From NCBI GenBank assembly GCA_965220055.1, contig CBDCPE010000004.1, positions 1,178,001-1,242,000 of the forward strand: 64,000 nucleotides of DNA, written 5' to 3'. Shown here in pieces: positions 32,156 to 40,797 of the stretch; positions within the stretch are counted from its first letter, which is position 1; each line of letters opens with the position of its first letter. A program made the translations under genes and the position numbers. This DNA is from Bin87 sp965220055 (GTDB taxonomy: Bacteria > Chloroflexota > Dehalococcoidia > Lucifugimonadales > UBA3495). Under the pieces are notes generated by a model. The model worked only from the letters and a program-made list of their open reading frames with translations, was not told the DNA's origin and searched no databases.

Positions 32156-32440
32156 ATGGCGAACTACCTGATCATGGCTGCGATGAAGGGTCGATTTATG
32201 TCGGAACAGGGGAACCTGTACGACAACTTCCAGATGCTGGGTTACATGGAAGGGGCCACGCCGTTTGACGCGGTAGGGGCGTTTTTTGACCGGCCCAAGT
32301 TTCCGATCGCGTGGGCGGACGTGGAGTACATGTGGGCGGAACGGCTGGCAGATGACTCGGCGAACGGGCACCACGGGGAGTACGAGAAGGTGTACATCGC
32401 CTCGCTTCGGGAAAGGTGGGAAGGGAGTTCGCGGAATTGA
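32156..32440 (+). CDS. Small hypothetical protein
   Basis: 94 aa, soluble, rich in Met and aromatic residues (MAAMKGRFMSEQGNLYDNFQMLGYMEG; WADVEYMWAERLADD). No family recognised, no cysteines or membrane segment. GGGTTGGGACGA is a weak SD. It ends before a long palindrome, and the next gene faces it. Amino-acid composition is protein-like and differs from the repeat-derived frames around it. Confidence 0.5.
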   Translation: MANYLIMAAMKGRFMSEQGNLYDNFQMLGYMEGATPFDAVGAFFDRPKFPIAWADVEYMWAERLADDSANGHHGEYEKVYIASLRERWEGSSRN

Positions 32441-32491
32441 GGTTTGGGCCCGCCGAAGGTGTGGGCGGGGAAGCGATGCAATGGGAATCCA

Positions 32492-32520
32492 ATGAGGGCG
32501 GGTTGTGCACCCGCCCTCAT
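32492..32520. terminator. Terminator-like palindrome between convergent genes
   Basis: Twelve perfect pairs (ATGAGGGCGGGT / ACCCGCCCTCAT, loop TGTGC). No U-tract on either side, so factor-independent activity is uncertain. Confidence 0.5.
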
Positions 32521-32605
32521 GAATTGTCACCGGGATATTTGGCGCGTTGGCCGGATTAAGTGGTTGGCTCGTGGGTCTGGCAGTGAGTGACGTTCACTCT
32601 AGAGC

Positions 32606-32634
32606 GAGACTGCCGCGCTTCGCTCGCAATGACA
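32606..32634 (+). repeat. Family A repeat
   Basis: GAGACTGCCGCGC then CGCTCGCAATGACA, 14 bases from the stop of the convergent aldolase gene. Confidence 0.75.
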
Positions 32635-32647
32635 CTACCCACGGGCG

Positions 32648-33430
32648 TTAGACAGCAGCAGCCTTGTCGCGGAGGCGGGTGAACTCGGTGCGGAAGCCTT
32701 CGGCGAGGGCGCGGCGGTCGGTGCCGTGGAGGACGAAGCGGGCACCCTGCTCGATCCAGTACTCGGAAAGTTCTGGGGTCTGGTGGTGGACCAGGGTTGG
32801 CAGGCCGCGGGCTTCGCACTTGTCGATGATGCCCTTGACAGTGGTCTTGTAGATTTCCTGGGCGTAGTCGTCGGGCACACCAAGGGAGATGCTCATGTCG
32901 TTGGGGCCGACGAAGACGGCGTCGATGTGGGGAACATCAAGCATGGCGTCAAGGTTGTCGACGGCGGCCTGGCTCTCGATGCCGATGATGCAGATGTTGT
33001 CGCGGTTGCGGCTGGCGAGGTACTCCTGACTGGCGTCGCTGGGGAACCTGCCGGACTCGAGGGCGTCTTCGGCGGCAGCGCCTTTGAGGGGGCGGAACTT
33101 GGCAGCCTTCACGACCTCGCGCACCTGATCAACGGTCTCGCAGTAGGGGGCGAGGATGCCCTGAGCGCCGGCGTCGATGGCCATAGTGACGTAGTGGGAG
33201 TCGGGGATCGGGATGCGTACGATGGGCACGACGCTGATGGTGCTGAACATTGTCAGGTAGTCGCCCAACTCGCCGCGGCTCCGGGGGCTGTGCTCGGTAT
33301 CAATGATGACATAGTCGAGGCCGACGCCGTCGAGGATCGGTATCCAACGGGGGTTACGGTTAATGCTGATCATGGTGCCGAAGATACGGCCGCCCTGTTT
33401 GAGGGTCTGCTTGAGGTCTGCGCCGCTCAT
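32648..33430 (-). CDS. HpcH/HpaI-family aldolase
   Basis: 260 aa. TIM-barrel signatures: DYVIIDTEHSPRSRGEL (with the catalytic His/Arg), VPIVRIPIPDS, AGAQGILAPYCETVDQV, IIGIESQAAVDNL (metal Glu) and DAVFVGPNDMSISLG (metal Asp). These enzymes cleave or form 2-oxoacid aldols using a divalent metal, for example 4-hydroxy-2-oxoheptanedioate to pyruvate and an aldehyde. The substrate is not fixed by sequence. GGAG precedes the ATG by 12 bases, and an extended -10 lies upstream. Confidence 0.9.
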   Translation of the reverse strand: MSGADLKQTLKQGGRIFGTMISINRNPRWIPILDGVGLDYVIIDTEHSPRSRGELGDYLTMFSTISVVPIVRIPIPDSHYVTMAIDAGAQGILAPYCETVDQVREVVKAAKFRPLKGAAAEDALESGRFPSDASQEYLASRNRDNICIIGIESQAAVDNLDAMLDVPHIDAVFVGPNDMSISLGVPDDYAQEIYKTTVKGIIDKCEARGLPTLVHHQTPELSEYWIEQGARFVLHGTDRRALAEGFRTEFTRLRDKAAAV

Positions 33431-33465
33431 GGGGTGGATTGCTCCTTGGGGTGGGATTTACCGGG

Positions 33466-33474
33466 AGTATAGCA
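33466..33474 (-). promoter_or_regulatory. Extended -10 promoter of the HpaI-type aldolase gene
   Basis: Minus strand TGC-TATACT, -10 at 33466-33471; weak -35. Confidence 0.5.
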
Positions 33475-33759
33475 CGCAACGAATCGGGCTCATCAGGACC
33501 GGCCGGGGAGGCACGAGAGCGGTGATCAAGGACCTTCCAAAGTCGCTCACAATGGTGTTTCGTCCTGATCTATCATCTGCGATTGGAAGGGAACGTGGAG
33601 CGTTTTTGAGCAGGCAACGGGGTTCCCACTTTCGAAGGAACGATGGATCAGCTTTGGCGAGGCTCAGAGCAGTGGCGTGGAGCACGGCGGGAGCCGGTCA
33701 GGTGTGCTACACTGGGCTGGTTGAGAATACAAGACAACCGATTGCGTAATTCGGGGTAA
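33475..33759. other. Gene-free stretch between divergent genes
   Basis: No gene and no repeat family member. It holds an extended -10 for the RNase D gene (TGC-TACACT, 33705-33713). Confidence 0.55.
33705..33713 (+). promoter_or_regulatory. Extended -10 promoter of the RNase D gene
   Basis: TGC-TACACT with -10 at 33708-33713; no clear -35; leader about 40 bases. Confidence 0.45.
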
Positions 33760-34890
33760 TTGTTGCGGGATCAGTATCGATATATTGGCGAACAGGGTGA
33801 TTGGGACGAGGCGGTGGAGGAGTTGCGCCAGGCGCCGCGGCTGGCGGTAGATACTGAGCGAAACGGCCGGTTCGCGTATCGTGAGCGGATCTGCCTGATT
33901 CAGATTTCCGACGGGCGCGGGACGCACCTGTTGGACCCATTGTCGGTGAAGGGACTGGATGCCCTGGGCGGGTTGCTAGCGGACGAGGCAGTGACCATAG
34001 TGATGCACGGATCCGAAGAGGATGTGCGTTACTTTGATCGTGATTTCGGATTTCCGGTAAACAACCTATTCGACACTGGAATGGCGGCTCGATTCCTAGG
34101 AGTGAGCAGGCCAAACCTGGGCGCGGTACTGGAGGAGTTCTGCGGCGTCGAGATCGCCAAAGACCCCAAGCTGCAAGTGTCCCACTGGGGTTTACGGCCG
34201 CTGTCGGGTCCGGCCCTTGATTACGCGGCCAGCGACGTACACCACCTGTTGCCGCTGGCGGATGAGCTGGAGTACCGGCTGGACAAACTGGGCCGCGCGG
34301 AGTGGGTGCAGGAAGAGTGCGGACGGATCGAGGCGTTGCGATATCCACCGGAAGAACCCCTGGAGACGGCGTTTCGCCGGGTGAGGGGGTGGGAAGGACT
34401 TAATCCCAGGGAAGCAGCGGTGCTGATGGAGTTGTACGCGTTTCGCGACGGGAAGGCGTGCGCCTGGGACGTGCCGCCGACGATGGCGACGAGCAACGGA
34501 GACCTGCTGGAACTGGCGCAGTGCGACGGAAGTCCGCCACTGGGAATTGGTGGAATGCTGGCATCCCGCTGCTTTGGGGAATTGATGGAAGCGATCGAGC
34601 GGGGAATGACCGCCCCGGAGGCGCCGAAGCCGCCGAGGCCGGACCGGAGCAGCGAGGTCTGGACGCACGAAAGCCGGGAGCGGCTGAAGGCTTTGAAACA
34701 GTGGCGAACGGAGTTGGGGCAGGAACTGGAATTGGCGGTGAGCCACATCTGGCCGACGCCCAGCTTGGAGAGGATCGCACTGAAGCCCGACAGGCTGGAC
34801 TATGAATTAGACGGCGGCGACGGGGAAATCCGGCGGTGGCAGCGGGAGGAGTTTGGGGATGGGTTATCGAGGCTGGTGAGCCCACAGTGA
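33760..34890 (+). CDS. rnd: Ribonuclease D
   Basis: 376 aa from tandem TTG codons (33760, 33763) after GGGG. The DEDDy exonuclease domain comes first: LAVDTERNGRFAYRERICLIQIS (Exo I), VMHGSEEDVRYFDRDFG (Exo II) and LDYAASDVHHLLPLADEL (Exo III with Tyr). HRDC-like helical regions follow (LNPREAAVLMELYAFRDGKACAWDVPP). It trims tRNA and other RNA 3' ends. No ATG start fits the family N-terminus. A terminator follows. Confidence 0.9.
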   Translation: MLRDQYRYIGEQGDWDEAVEELRQAPRLAVDTERNGRFAYRERICLIQISDGRGTHLLDPLSVKGLDALGGLLADEAVTIVMHGSEEDVRYFDRDFGFPVNNLFDTGMAARFLGVSRPNLGAVLEEFCGVEIAKDPKLQVSHWGLRPLSGPALDYAASDVHHLLPLADELEYRLDKLGRAEWVQEECGRIEALRYPPEEPLETAFRRVRGWEGLNPREAAVLMELYAFRDGKACAWDVPPTMATSNGDLLELAQCDGSPPLGIGGMLASRCFGELMEAIERGMTAPEAPKPPRPDRSSEVWTHESRERLKALKQWRTELGQELELAVSHIWPTPSLERIALKPDRLDYELDGGDGEIRRWQREEFGDGLSRLVSPQ

Positions 34891-34901
34891 CCGCAATCAG
34901 G

Positions 34902-34934
34902 GCGTCCGCAAAGTGCGGACGCTCTGAACTTTTC
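34902..34934 (+). terminator. Rho-independent terminator of rnd
   Basis: Nine pairs (GCGTCCGCA / TGCGGACGC, loop AAG) then TCTGAACTTTT. Confidence 0.65.
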
Positions 34935-35245
34935 CTGGTTGTTCGTTGAACCGGATTTGCCGGCGATACAGGGCCGGCGCTCGGCGTGTGTGCTCGAATA
35001 GTCACAATACGGCGACGAGATTGCCACGCTTCGCTTGCAATGACGGGGTAGCGGGGCATTTCGTTCCACCCGAGCGGGCGGCGCCATCGCCCTAACCTTC
35101 GGCGGTGGTGGTCAAACGCTTGCGTCACCGCGACGCGGTTGCCCGCGCTGCGCTCGAAATGACCGGGGCCGTGCGGCACTACGTTTCGCGCGAGCAGGCT
35201 ATCGAGACAGGGAGATGATTAACGGGCGGTCATCCGGCGACGGGG
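34935..35245. other. Gene-free stretch with repeats
   Basis: Two family A copies (35017-35045 and a degenerate one at 35137-35163); nothing else recognised. Confidence 0.6.
35017..35045 (+). repeat. Family A repeat
   Basis: GAGATTGCCACGC then CGCTTGCAATGACG. Confidence 0.7.
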
Positions 35246-36328
35246 TCATGCGCCGAAGGTCATCAGCTCCTCGCAGAAGCGCGCGGTGTTTATCAGGTCG
35301 GGGACGACGACGTACTCGTCGATGGTGTGCATGAGGTTGGTGGACATGCCGACCACGACGCTCTCGATGCCGTGAAGGCGGAACACGTTGCCGTCGGTGC
35401 CGCCGCCGGAGGGCCGAATATCGGGTTCCAAGCCCATATCGCGCATGACCCGGCTAACGAGCCGCGCGGTGGCTTCATTGGGATCGAGGCGGTACATCTG
35501 GAACATCATTTCCAGGTTTTCGTTGATCTCCGCTTCAGAGTAGCGGCCGCGAATGGTGTTGAGGGCGGCGACGAGTTGCATGCGCATGAGCTCGAGGGAC
35601 TCCATGTTCATGCTGCGAAACTCGCCGGACACGGTGGCCGCGGACGGAACGGCGTTGCGAACGGTGCCGCCGGAAATGGTGCCGACGTTGAAGGTGGTCT
35701 CGTGGTCGATGCGGCCCTGGGGAAGTTCGGCGATGATATCGCTGGCGATCCGGATGGCGGACAGACCCTTCTCTGGTTCGACGCCGGCGTGGGCGCCGCG
35801 GCCCTTGATGTCAATGTCGAAGGCCATGTAGGTGGGGCTGCCGCCGGTGATGGTGTTCACCGGGCCGTTGCCGTCGAAGACGACGGCCTCGGTGCTGCTG
35901 ATCATTGAGAAGTCGAGGTTGGATGCGCCGACGAGGCCGATTTCCTCGCCCCGGGTGAACACAACCTGGACCGGGCGGCGGGGGCGATTGTCCTCATGGA
36001 CAGCCTGCAGCGCCTCGAGGATGGCGGCAACGCCGGCCTTGCAGTCGCCGCCGAGGATGGTGTTGCCATCGGAGGTAACGAGGTCGCCAACGACCTGGGG
36101 CTTGATACTGCGGCCGGGGTCGACGGTGTCCATGTGGGCCGAGAGCAGGAGGGGGCTGTCCCCGTCCTCGCGGGCGATAACGTTGCCGTGTTCGTCGCGG
36201 GCAACCTGGAAGCCGAGGTTGGACAGACGATCGGAGACGTGGAGAGCGACGTCCCACTCCTCACCGGACGGGCTGTCGATACGGCACAAGTCGCAGAAGT
36301 CGTTGATCAATCGTTCCTGGTTGGGCAT
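35246..36328 (-). CDS. M20-family peptidase, PepT-like
   Basis: 360 aa. Metal ligands in LLSAHMDTVDPG, GGDCKAGVAAILEAL, FTRGEEIGLVGA and near the C-terminus STNLMHTIDEYV; the lid/dimer domain has KGRGAHAGVEPEKGLSAI. This layout is that of the tripeptidase T-like di-zinc aminopeptidases. AGAGGTG precedes the ATG. It is a different M20 subgroup from the pair at 15.5-18.3 kb. Confidence 0.9.
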   Translation of the reverse strand: MPNQERLINDFCDLCRIDSPSGEEWDVALHVSDRLSNLGFQVARDEHGNVIAREDGDSPLLLSAHMDTVDPGRSIKPQVVGDLVTSDGNTILGGDCKAGVAAILEALQAVHEDNRPRRPVQVVFTRGEEIGLVGASNLDFSMISSTEAVVFDGNGPVNTITGGSPTYMAFDIDIKGRGAHAGVEPEKGLSAIRIASDIIAELPQGRIDHETTFNVGTISGGTVRNAVPSAATVSGEFRSMNMESLELMRMQLVAALNTIRGRYSEAEINENLEMMFQMYRLDPNEATARLVSRVMRDMGLEPDIRPSGGGTDGNVFRLHGIESVVVGMSTNLMHTIDEYVVVPDLINTARFCEELMTFGA

Positions 36329-36506
36329 GGGCGCACCTCTTTGGTCGGACAGTACAATTCGTGCGCATGCCGGTTTCCTTACCAGTAACGGCGAAAGAGG
36401 GGCGGAAGTCCTTCACAGCAACGGCAAACACCGCGAAAGAGGGACTACCCCGCGGCTCCGCAGCTTGCAATGACAAAACCGGGTACGCGTGAGCGGTTCA
36501 ATTAGG

Positions 36507-36535
36507 TTGCCTATTATATCGTGGGTTACTAGAAT
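36507..36535 (+). promoter_or_regulatory. Promoter of the GNAT gene, near-leaderless
   Basis: TTGCCT (36507-36512), 17-base spacer, TAGAAT (36530-36535), with the ATG only 9 bases further and no SD. Confidence 0.55.
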
Positions 36536-36544
36536 TATGACGCC

Positions 36545-37003
36545 ATGCCAGCAGAGTTGAACATACGCCAAGCCGGAGTCGACGATGGCGAGATCATCAC
36601 CAGATTCAACGCGGCGATGGCGTTGGAGTCCGAAGGGGTATCGCTGGACCGTGCGACGCTGCGAGCGGGAGTTGACGCCGCGTTGACGGATGAGTTAAAG
36701 GCGTTCTACCTGTTGGCGGAGACCGAAGGGGACCCGGTGGGTCAACTGATGGTCACGACCGAATGGAGCGACTGGCGCAACGGGTGGATCTGGTGGATCC
36801 AATCGGTTTATGTTAAGCCCGAAGCGCGGCGGCAAGGGGTGTACCGAAGGCTGTACCAACGGCTCACGGAGATGGCCATTGCACGAGGGGACATTCGGGG
36901 CATGCGGTTGTACGTGATGCGGGAGAACCGGACGGCAAAGCGAACGTACGAAGCGCTGGGCATGAGCCATTCACACTACGATCTATACGAGACGGAACTG
37001 TGA
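36545..37003 (+). CDS. GNAT-family N-acetyltransferase
   Basis: 152 aa with a complete GNAT fold. It starts LNIRQAGVDDGEIITRFNAAMA; motif A (acetyl-CoA binding) is VKPEARRQGVYRRLYQRL, and the C-terminal RLYVMRENRTAKRTYEALGMSHSHYDLYE is the usual motif B region. The acceptor substrate is not identifiable. No SD; the promoter position suggests translation from a nearly leaderless mRNA. Confidence 0.88.
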   Translation: MPAELNIRQAGVDDGEIITRFNAAMALESEGVSLDRATLRAGVDAALTDELKAFYLLAETEGDPVGQLMVTTEWSDWRNGWIWWIQSVYVKPEARRQGVYRRLYQRLTEMAIARGDIRGMRLYVMRENRTAKRTYEALGMSHSHYDLYETEL

Positions 37004-37126
37004 GATGGCGTCGACCCAATGCCGTTGGCGACATCGAGCAATGGTTCCAAGTCCCGAAAGATCGGGAATTGATCGGGCGAGTTGCTCCGGAGATCCCGAA
37101 GCGATGAGGATCAGCGGGCAGGAACG

Positions 37127-38179
37127 ATGAGCACGGGCGGGGATTTACCGACGGAATTTCACTACACGGCGCGGGGACAACTGGCCCTGAGGGCGGGCCA
37201 ACTGCACGCGGCGATTGACGATTTCAACCACGCGCTGGAGATCAACGACGAATTCTCGCCGGCCTACTACTACCGGGGCCTGGCATACCGCAACGGCGGA
37301 GACCTGAACCAGGCGATTGCGGACTACACGCGGGCGATAGTCGCCGATCCCGAATATCCGGTGCCGTATTACGCTCGGGGCGTGGTGAGGCGGCATCTTG
37401 GTTTCTACGAGGACGCGATCAGCGACTACACCGCGGCGATCGAACTGGAACCCGACGACGCTGACTACTACTACGCGCGAGGGGTGGCCCGGATCTCGCT
37501 GGGACGGTACCAGGAAGCGATCGCTGACTTCCTGGCGTGCGGGAGGATAAACCCGGAGCACTCCAACGCCCTGTACAACCTGGGGATTGCGTACCGGGAC
37601 ACGGGTGATCGGGAAACGGCCCTGGGCTACTACGACGGGGCGATAGAGCTCCGGCCGCGCGAGCCGGATTATCGATACGCCCGAGGCAACCTCTACAGCG
37701 ACCGCAGAGAGTACGACGCGGCGATCGCGGACTACGACGCCGCCATCGCGCTGGTGCCCACGTTCGCCAACGCGCTGTACAACCGGGGGATTGCCAAGCG
37801 GAACCGGGGCGAGCCGACCGATGCCATCGCCGATTTCGACGAGGCGCAGGCGTGCGGGATGGATACGGCGACGCTGCACCACAACCGGGGAGTGGCGCGG
37901 GCGGATCTGGGCAATCATGAAGCGGCGATTGCGGAGTATGAAATCGCGATCGAAAAAAACGCGGAACTGGCCGGCGTCTGGCTATCGATGGGGAACTCGA
38001 AAGCGGCACTGGGAGATTACGCGGCTGCGGTCGAAGCCTTCGGGAAAGCGGTGGAATTCAACACGAGCCTGGCCGACGCATACCGGGGCAGAGGCCTGGC
38101 CAACCGCGCACTGGGCAACGAGGACGCGGCCGCGGCAGACCTGATCGAATACGCGCGGCGGACGGGCGGTCCCGTCTAA
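37127..38179 (+). CDS. Tetratricopeptide-repeat protein
   Basis: 350 aa made of about ten 34-residue TPR units, with recurring YYRGLAYRNGGDLNQAIADYTRAI, YARGVARISLGRYQEAIADF and NRGIAKRNRGEPTDAIADFDEA-type helices. No signal peptide or membrane segment, so probably a cytoplasmic protein-protein interaction scaffold. The ATG at 37127 follows CAGGA. Its stop codon overlaps the ATG of the hot-dog protein (TAATG), so the two are translationally coupled. Confidence 0.9.
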   Translation: MSTGGDLPTEFHYTARGQLALRAGQLHAAIDDFNHALEINDEFSPAYYYRGLAYRNGGDLNQAIADYTRAIVADPEYPVPYYARGVVRRHLGFYEDAISDYTAAIELEPDDADYYYARGVARISLGRYQEAIADFLACGRINPEHSNALYNLGIAYRDTGDRETALGYYDGAIELRPREPDYRYARGNLYSDRREYDAAIADYDAAIALVPTFANALYNRGIAKRNRGEPTDAIADFDEAQACGMDTATLHHNRGVARADLGNHEAAIAEYEIAIEKNAELAGVWLSMGNSKAALGDYAAAVEAFGKAVEFNTSLADAYRGRGLANRALGNEDAAAADLIEYARRTGGPV

Positions 38180-39009
38180 TGGGCAACGGGTCGTGGGGCG
38201 GGTTACGGGCCGGCGAACAGATCGGCAATCTGGAATACGCGATCGATGACGATGCGTTGGCGCAATACCGGCTGCTGGTGGGCAGCGATGGGTGTTTCCC
38301 CAACCTGATTGCGGAAGACTGCCGGGCGATGCTGGAAAGGCACGCGGCGGGGGAAACGCTGACCACGGTCTGGCAGCGGCTGGATTTCTTGCGCCCGCCG
38401 ATCATGGGGCGACGGATACAGGTCGGTGGATGGGTGAGGGAACTACGGGAGGAGCGCTGCAGACCGTGGATCAAGATGGCAGCGTTTGCGGTCGACGAGA
38501 TCGGCACGGAGATACTGCGATCGGAAGCCGCTTTCGAATTGGCGAGTCAGCAGGCCCAGCCCGGGGCATTCGCTGAAGGCAAGCGGGACAACCCAACAGT
38601 GAGGAACCTTGCGCGGGGCCGCGCCAGCGACGGCGGCCACCTGGGTCGGCTGCGGCTGCCGGCTGCCGAGGAGTTGGTGGGGCACCCCAATGCGGCGAAG
38701 GCGATGTTTGGGATGGAGATTGCGAGAGACGGCAACGGACTAACGTCGTTTACGGCAGGATGGTTGGAATCCCTACTGGGCGGGGATTTCGGCGGGGACT
38801 TCCGGTGGGGCGGCAGAATGTCGATTGCCTATCATCGGGCAGTGTCGCCGGGCGTGGAGCTGTGCTGCGATGGCGTGGTGATCGGTCACGACACGAACGC
38901 GGCGGGCGTAGAGACACGGCGGGTGATCATGTCGGTTTGGAATGCGGCCGATTACCGGGTGGCGACGGCAGAGGCGGTGGTGCAGTCGCCGAGTCCGCGC
39001 CTCCTGTAA
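38179..39009 (+). CDS. MaoC-like double hot-dog protein
   Basis: 276 aa. Two hot-dog-type regions are suggested: residues 20-130 (GCFPNLIAEDCRAMLERH; RIQVGGWVRELREERCRPWIKMAAFAVDEIGTEILRSEAAF) and 170-276 (FTAGWLESLLGGDFGGDFRWGGRMSIAYHRAVSPG; TRRVIMSVWNAADYRVATAEAVVQ). This resembles MaoC/FkbR2-type enoyl-CoA hydratases, but the catalytic Asp-His pair is not clear. It starts inside the TPR stop codon. Confidence 0.65.
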   Translation: MGNGSWGGLRAGEQIGNLEYAIDDDALAQYRLLVGSDGCFPNLIAEDCRAMLERHAAGETLTTVWQRLDFLRPPIMGRRIQVGGWVRELREERCRPWIKMAAFAVDEIGTEILRSEAAFELASQQAQPGAFAEGKRDNPTVRNLARGRASDGGHLGRLRLPAAEELVGHPNAAKAMFGMEIARDGNGLTSFTAGWLESLLGGDFGGDFRWGGRMSIAYHRAVSPGVELCCDGVVIGHDTNAAGVETRRVIMSVWNAADYRVATAEAVVQSPSPRLL

Positions 39010-39102
39010 TGACGAGGGCAGGCGTTCAGATCATCAGCGGGCCAGCCGAGTTGAGGGACAGTCCGCGATCAAACATCATGGGACGACTTCACAGGAGGAT
39101 TT

Positions 39103-39849
39103 ATGCAGCAGCGTGAGGCGCCGAACGTGCCGGTGCCGGAGAACTGGCAAACGGGCCTGGCGATTGTGGCCCACCCGGACGACTTGGAGTACGGAGCGGC
39201 CGCGGCAATCGCCAAGTGGACCGCTCAAGGGAAGCGCAACACGTACGTCATGGTCAGCCGGGGAGAGGCGGGGATCGACTCGATGCACCCATCGGAGGTG
39301 GGGCCGCTGCGGGCGCAGGAAGAGATCAACAGTGCGCGGGTTGTAGGCGTGGACACGGTGGAATTCCTGGGTCACACCGACGGGGTGATAGAGTACGGCC
39401 TGCCGCTGCGGCGGGACCTGAGCCGGGCGATACGGAAATACCGGCCCGACGTGGTGATCACGATCAACCATCACGTGCAATTCTTCAGCGGACATCTGAA
39501 CATGGCGGACCACCGCTGGGTGGGACTGGCGGTGTTCGACGCGGCGCGAGACGCGGGAAATCGCTGGATCTTCCCGGAGCTGCTGGACGAAGGGCTGGAA
39601 CCGTGGAACGAAGTGCGTTTTGTGGCGGTGTTCGGCTCGACGGTTCCGACACACGCGGTGGACGTGTCGGAACACTGGGAGACGGGGTTGGCGTCGCTGC
39701 GAGAACATAGGGTGTACCTTGACAACCTTGGTGACGTGGGGAACAGCCCTTTCGAGTTTCTGACGGCGCACGCCAGGGAAGCTGGAGAGGGATTCGGATG
39801 TCGATACGCGTCCTATGCGGAGCTGGTGCTGATCAACGAGCGTTTTTAG
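39103..39849 (+). CDS. PIG-L family deacetylase
   Basis: 248 aa. The zinc-site motif is VAHPDDLEYGAAAAI at the start, followed by SRGEAGIDSMHPSEVGPLRAQEE and the later DVVITINHHVQFFSGHLNMADHRWVG, whose last His is the third ligand. The family removes N-acetyl groups from amino sugars or conjugates such as GlcNAc-inositol. AGGAGG lies four bases before the ATG. It is separated from the hot-dog gene by 93 bases. Confidence 0.9.
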   Translation: MQQREAPNVPVPENWQTGLAIVAHPDDLEYGAAAAIAKWTAQGKRNTYVMVSRGEAGIDSMHPSEVGPLRAQEEINSARVVGVDTVEFLGHTDGVIEYGLPLRRDLSRAIRKYRPDVVITINHHVQFFSGHLNMADHRWVGLAVFDAARDAGNRWIFPELLDEGLEPWNEVRFVAVFGSTVPTHAVDVSEHWETGLASLREHRVYLDNLGDVGNSPFEFLTAHAREAGEGFGCRYASYAELVLINERF

Positions 39850-39957
39850 GCGCTGTGGCAACCGCATATCAATGGGCGCAGCGTGCAACGCGGGGGCATT
39901 CGGAGGAGCGAGGCGGCGCGGCGATCCCGTAGCCCGGACGACGTTTCCTCCGTCGCC

Positions 39958-39986
39958 GAGATTGCCACGCTGCGCTCGCAATGACA
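39958..39986 (+). repeat. Family A repeat
   Basis: GAGATTGCCACGC then GCTCGCAATGACAC, in the gap 39850-40076. Two copies of CGGTATAAC follow it. Confidence 0.75.
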
Positions 39987-40076
39987 CATTCGGTATAACG
40001 CGCTCTGACAAAACCGGTATAACTGAACGGCCCTGGAGTACAACGCAGGCAGGGTTCACAGAAGGGAGAACAGGAC

Positions 40077-40730
40077 ATGGCGGGATTCAGCGAGCAACTG
40101 AGGGCGGAGGCAGAACCGATTTGGGAGGCGATTTTCCGGCATCCCTTCTTGCGGGAGATAAAGGACGGAACGCTTCCGCTGGAGACTTTCCAGTATTACC
40201 TGGGGCAGGACTACCATTACCTGGAGGGGTTCGGCAGGGCCGTAGCGATGACGCTGGCGAAGTCGCCAGACTCGGACCTGCTGAAGGAGTTGGCGCACCG
40301 GGTGATGACGCCAGTGGAGCGGCCACTACACCACGTGCTAATTGAAGCGGCAGGTCTCACGATGGAGGAAGTGGAGGGTGCGACCAGGTCACCGACGAAC
40401 ACGGCGTACGTGAATCACATGCTGGTGACGGCGGCGATGTACGGGCTGGGTCCGACGGCGGCGGCGCTACTACCGTGTCCGTGGACGTACCATCTGCTCA
40501 AGGACGAAGTGGGGCAGTCGGAGCACCCGCTGTACGGGCAATGGACGCGGTTTTACGTAGAAGGGTTCCTACAATCGAGCGTGGACGCGTGGACGGGCTT
40601 TGTGGACGAGATGGCAGAGCGGGTTGGGGGCCAGGAGAGGGAGGCGATGCGGTACGCGTTCATGGCGAGCAGCCGGTACGAGTACATGTTCTGGGAAGCT
40701 GCCTACCGGCGCGAGGGATGGGAGGTTTAG
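40077..40730 (+). CDS. tenA: TenA-family aminohydrolase (thiaminase II-like)
   Basis: 217 aa, all helical. FQYYLGQDYHYLEGFGRA supplies the conserved Asp/Tyr, C134 in LLPCPWTYHLL matches the catalytic Cys of thiaminase II, and SSRYEYMFWEAAYRREGW holds the C-terminal Glu. TenA salvages the pyrimidine part of thiamine from degradation products. GAAGGGAGAACAGG precedes the ATG. Its presence fits the number of ThDP enzymes in the window. Some relatives with this fold have other roles, but the Cys is kept here. Confidence 0.9.
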   Translation: MAGFSEQLRAEAEPIWEAIFRHPFLREIKDGTLPLETFQYYLGQDYHYLEGFGRAVAMTLAKSPDSDLLKELAHRVMTPVERPLHHVLIEAAGLTMEEVEGATRSPTNTAYVNHMLVTAAMYGLGPTAAALLPCPWTYHLLKDEVGQSEHPLYGQWTRFYVEGFLQSSVDAWTGFVDEMAERVGGQEREAMRYAFMASSRYEYMFWEAAYRREGWEV

Positions 40731-40797
40731 GTTTGGAAGTGTCGTGCGAACATCGGGTTGCGAAGCGTGAGACAACGAAAGGATAGGGAGGCGCTAC

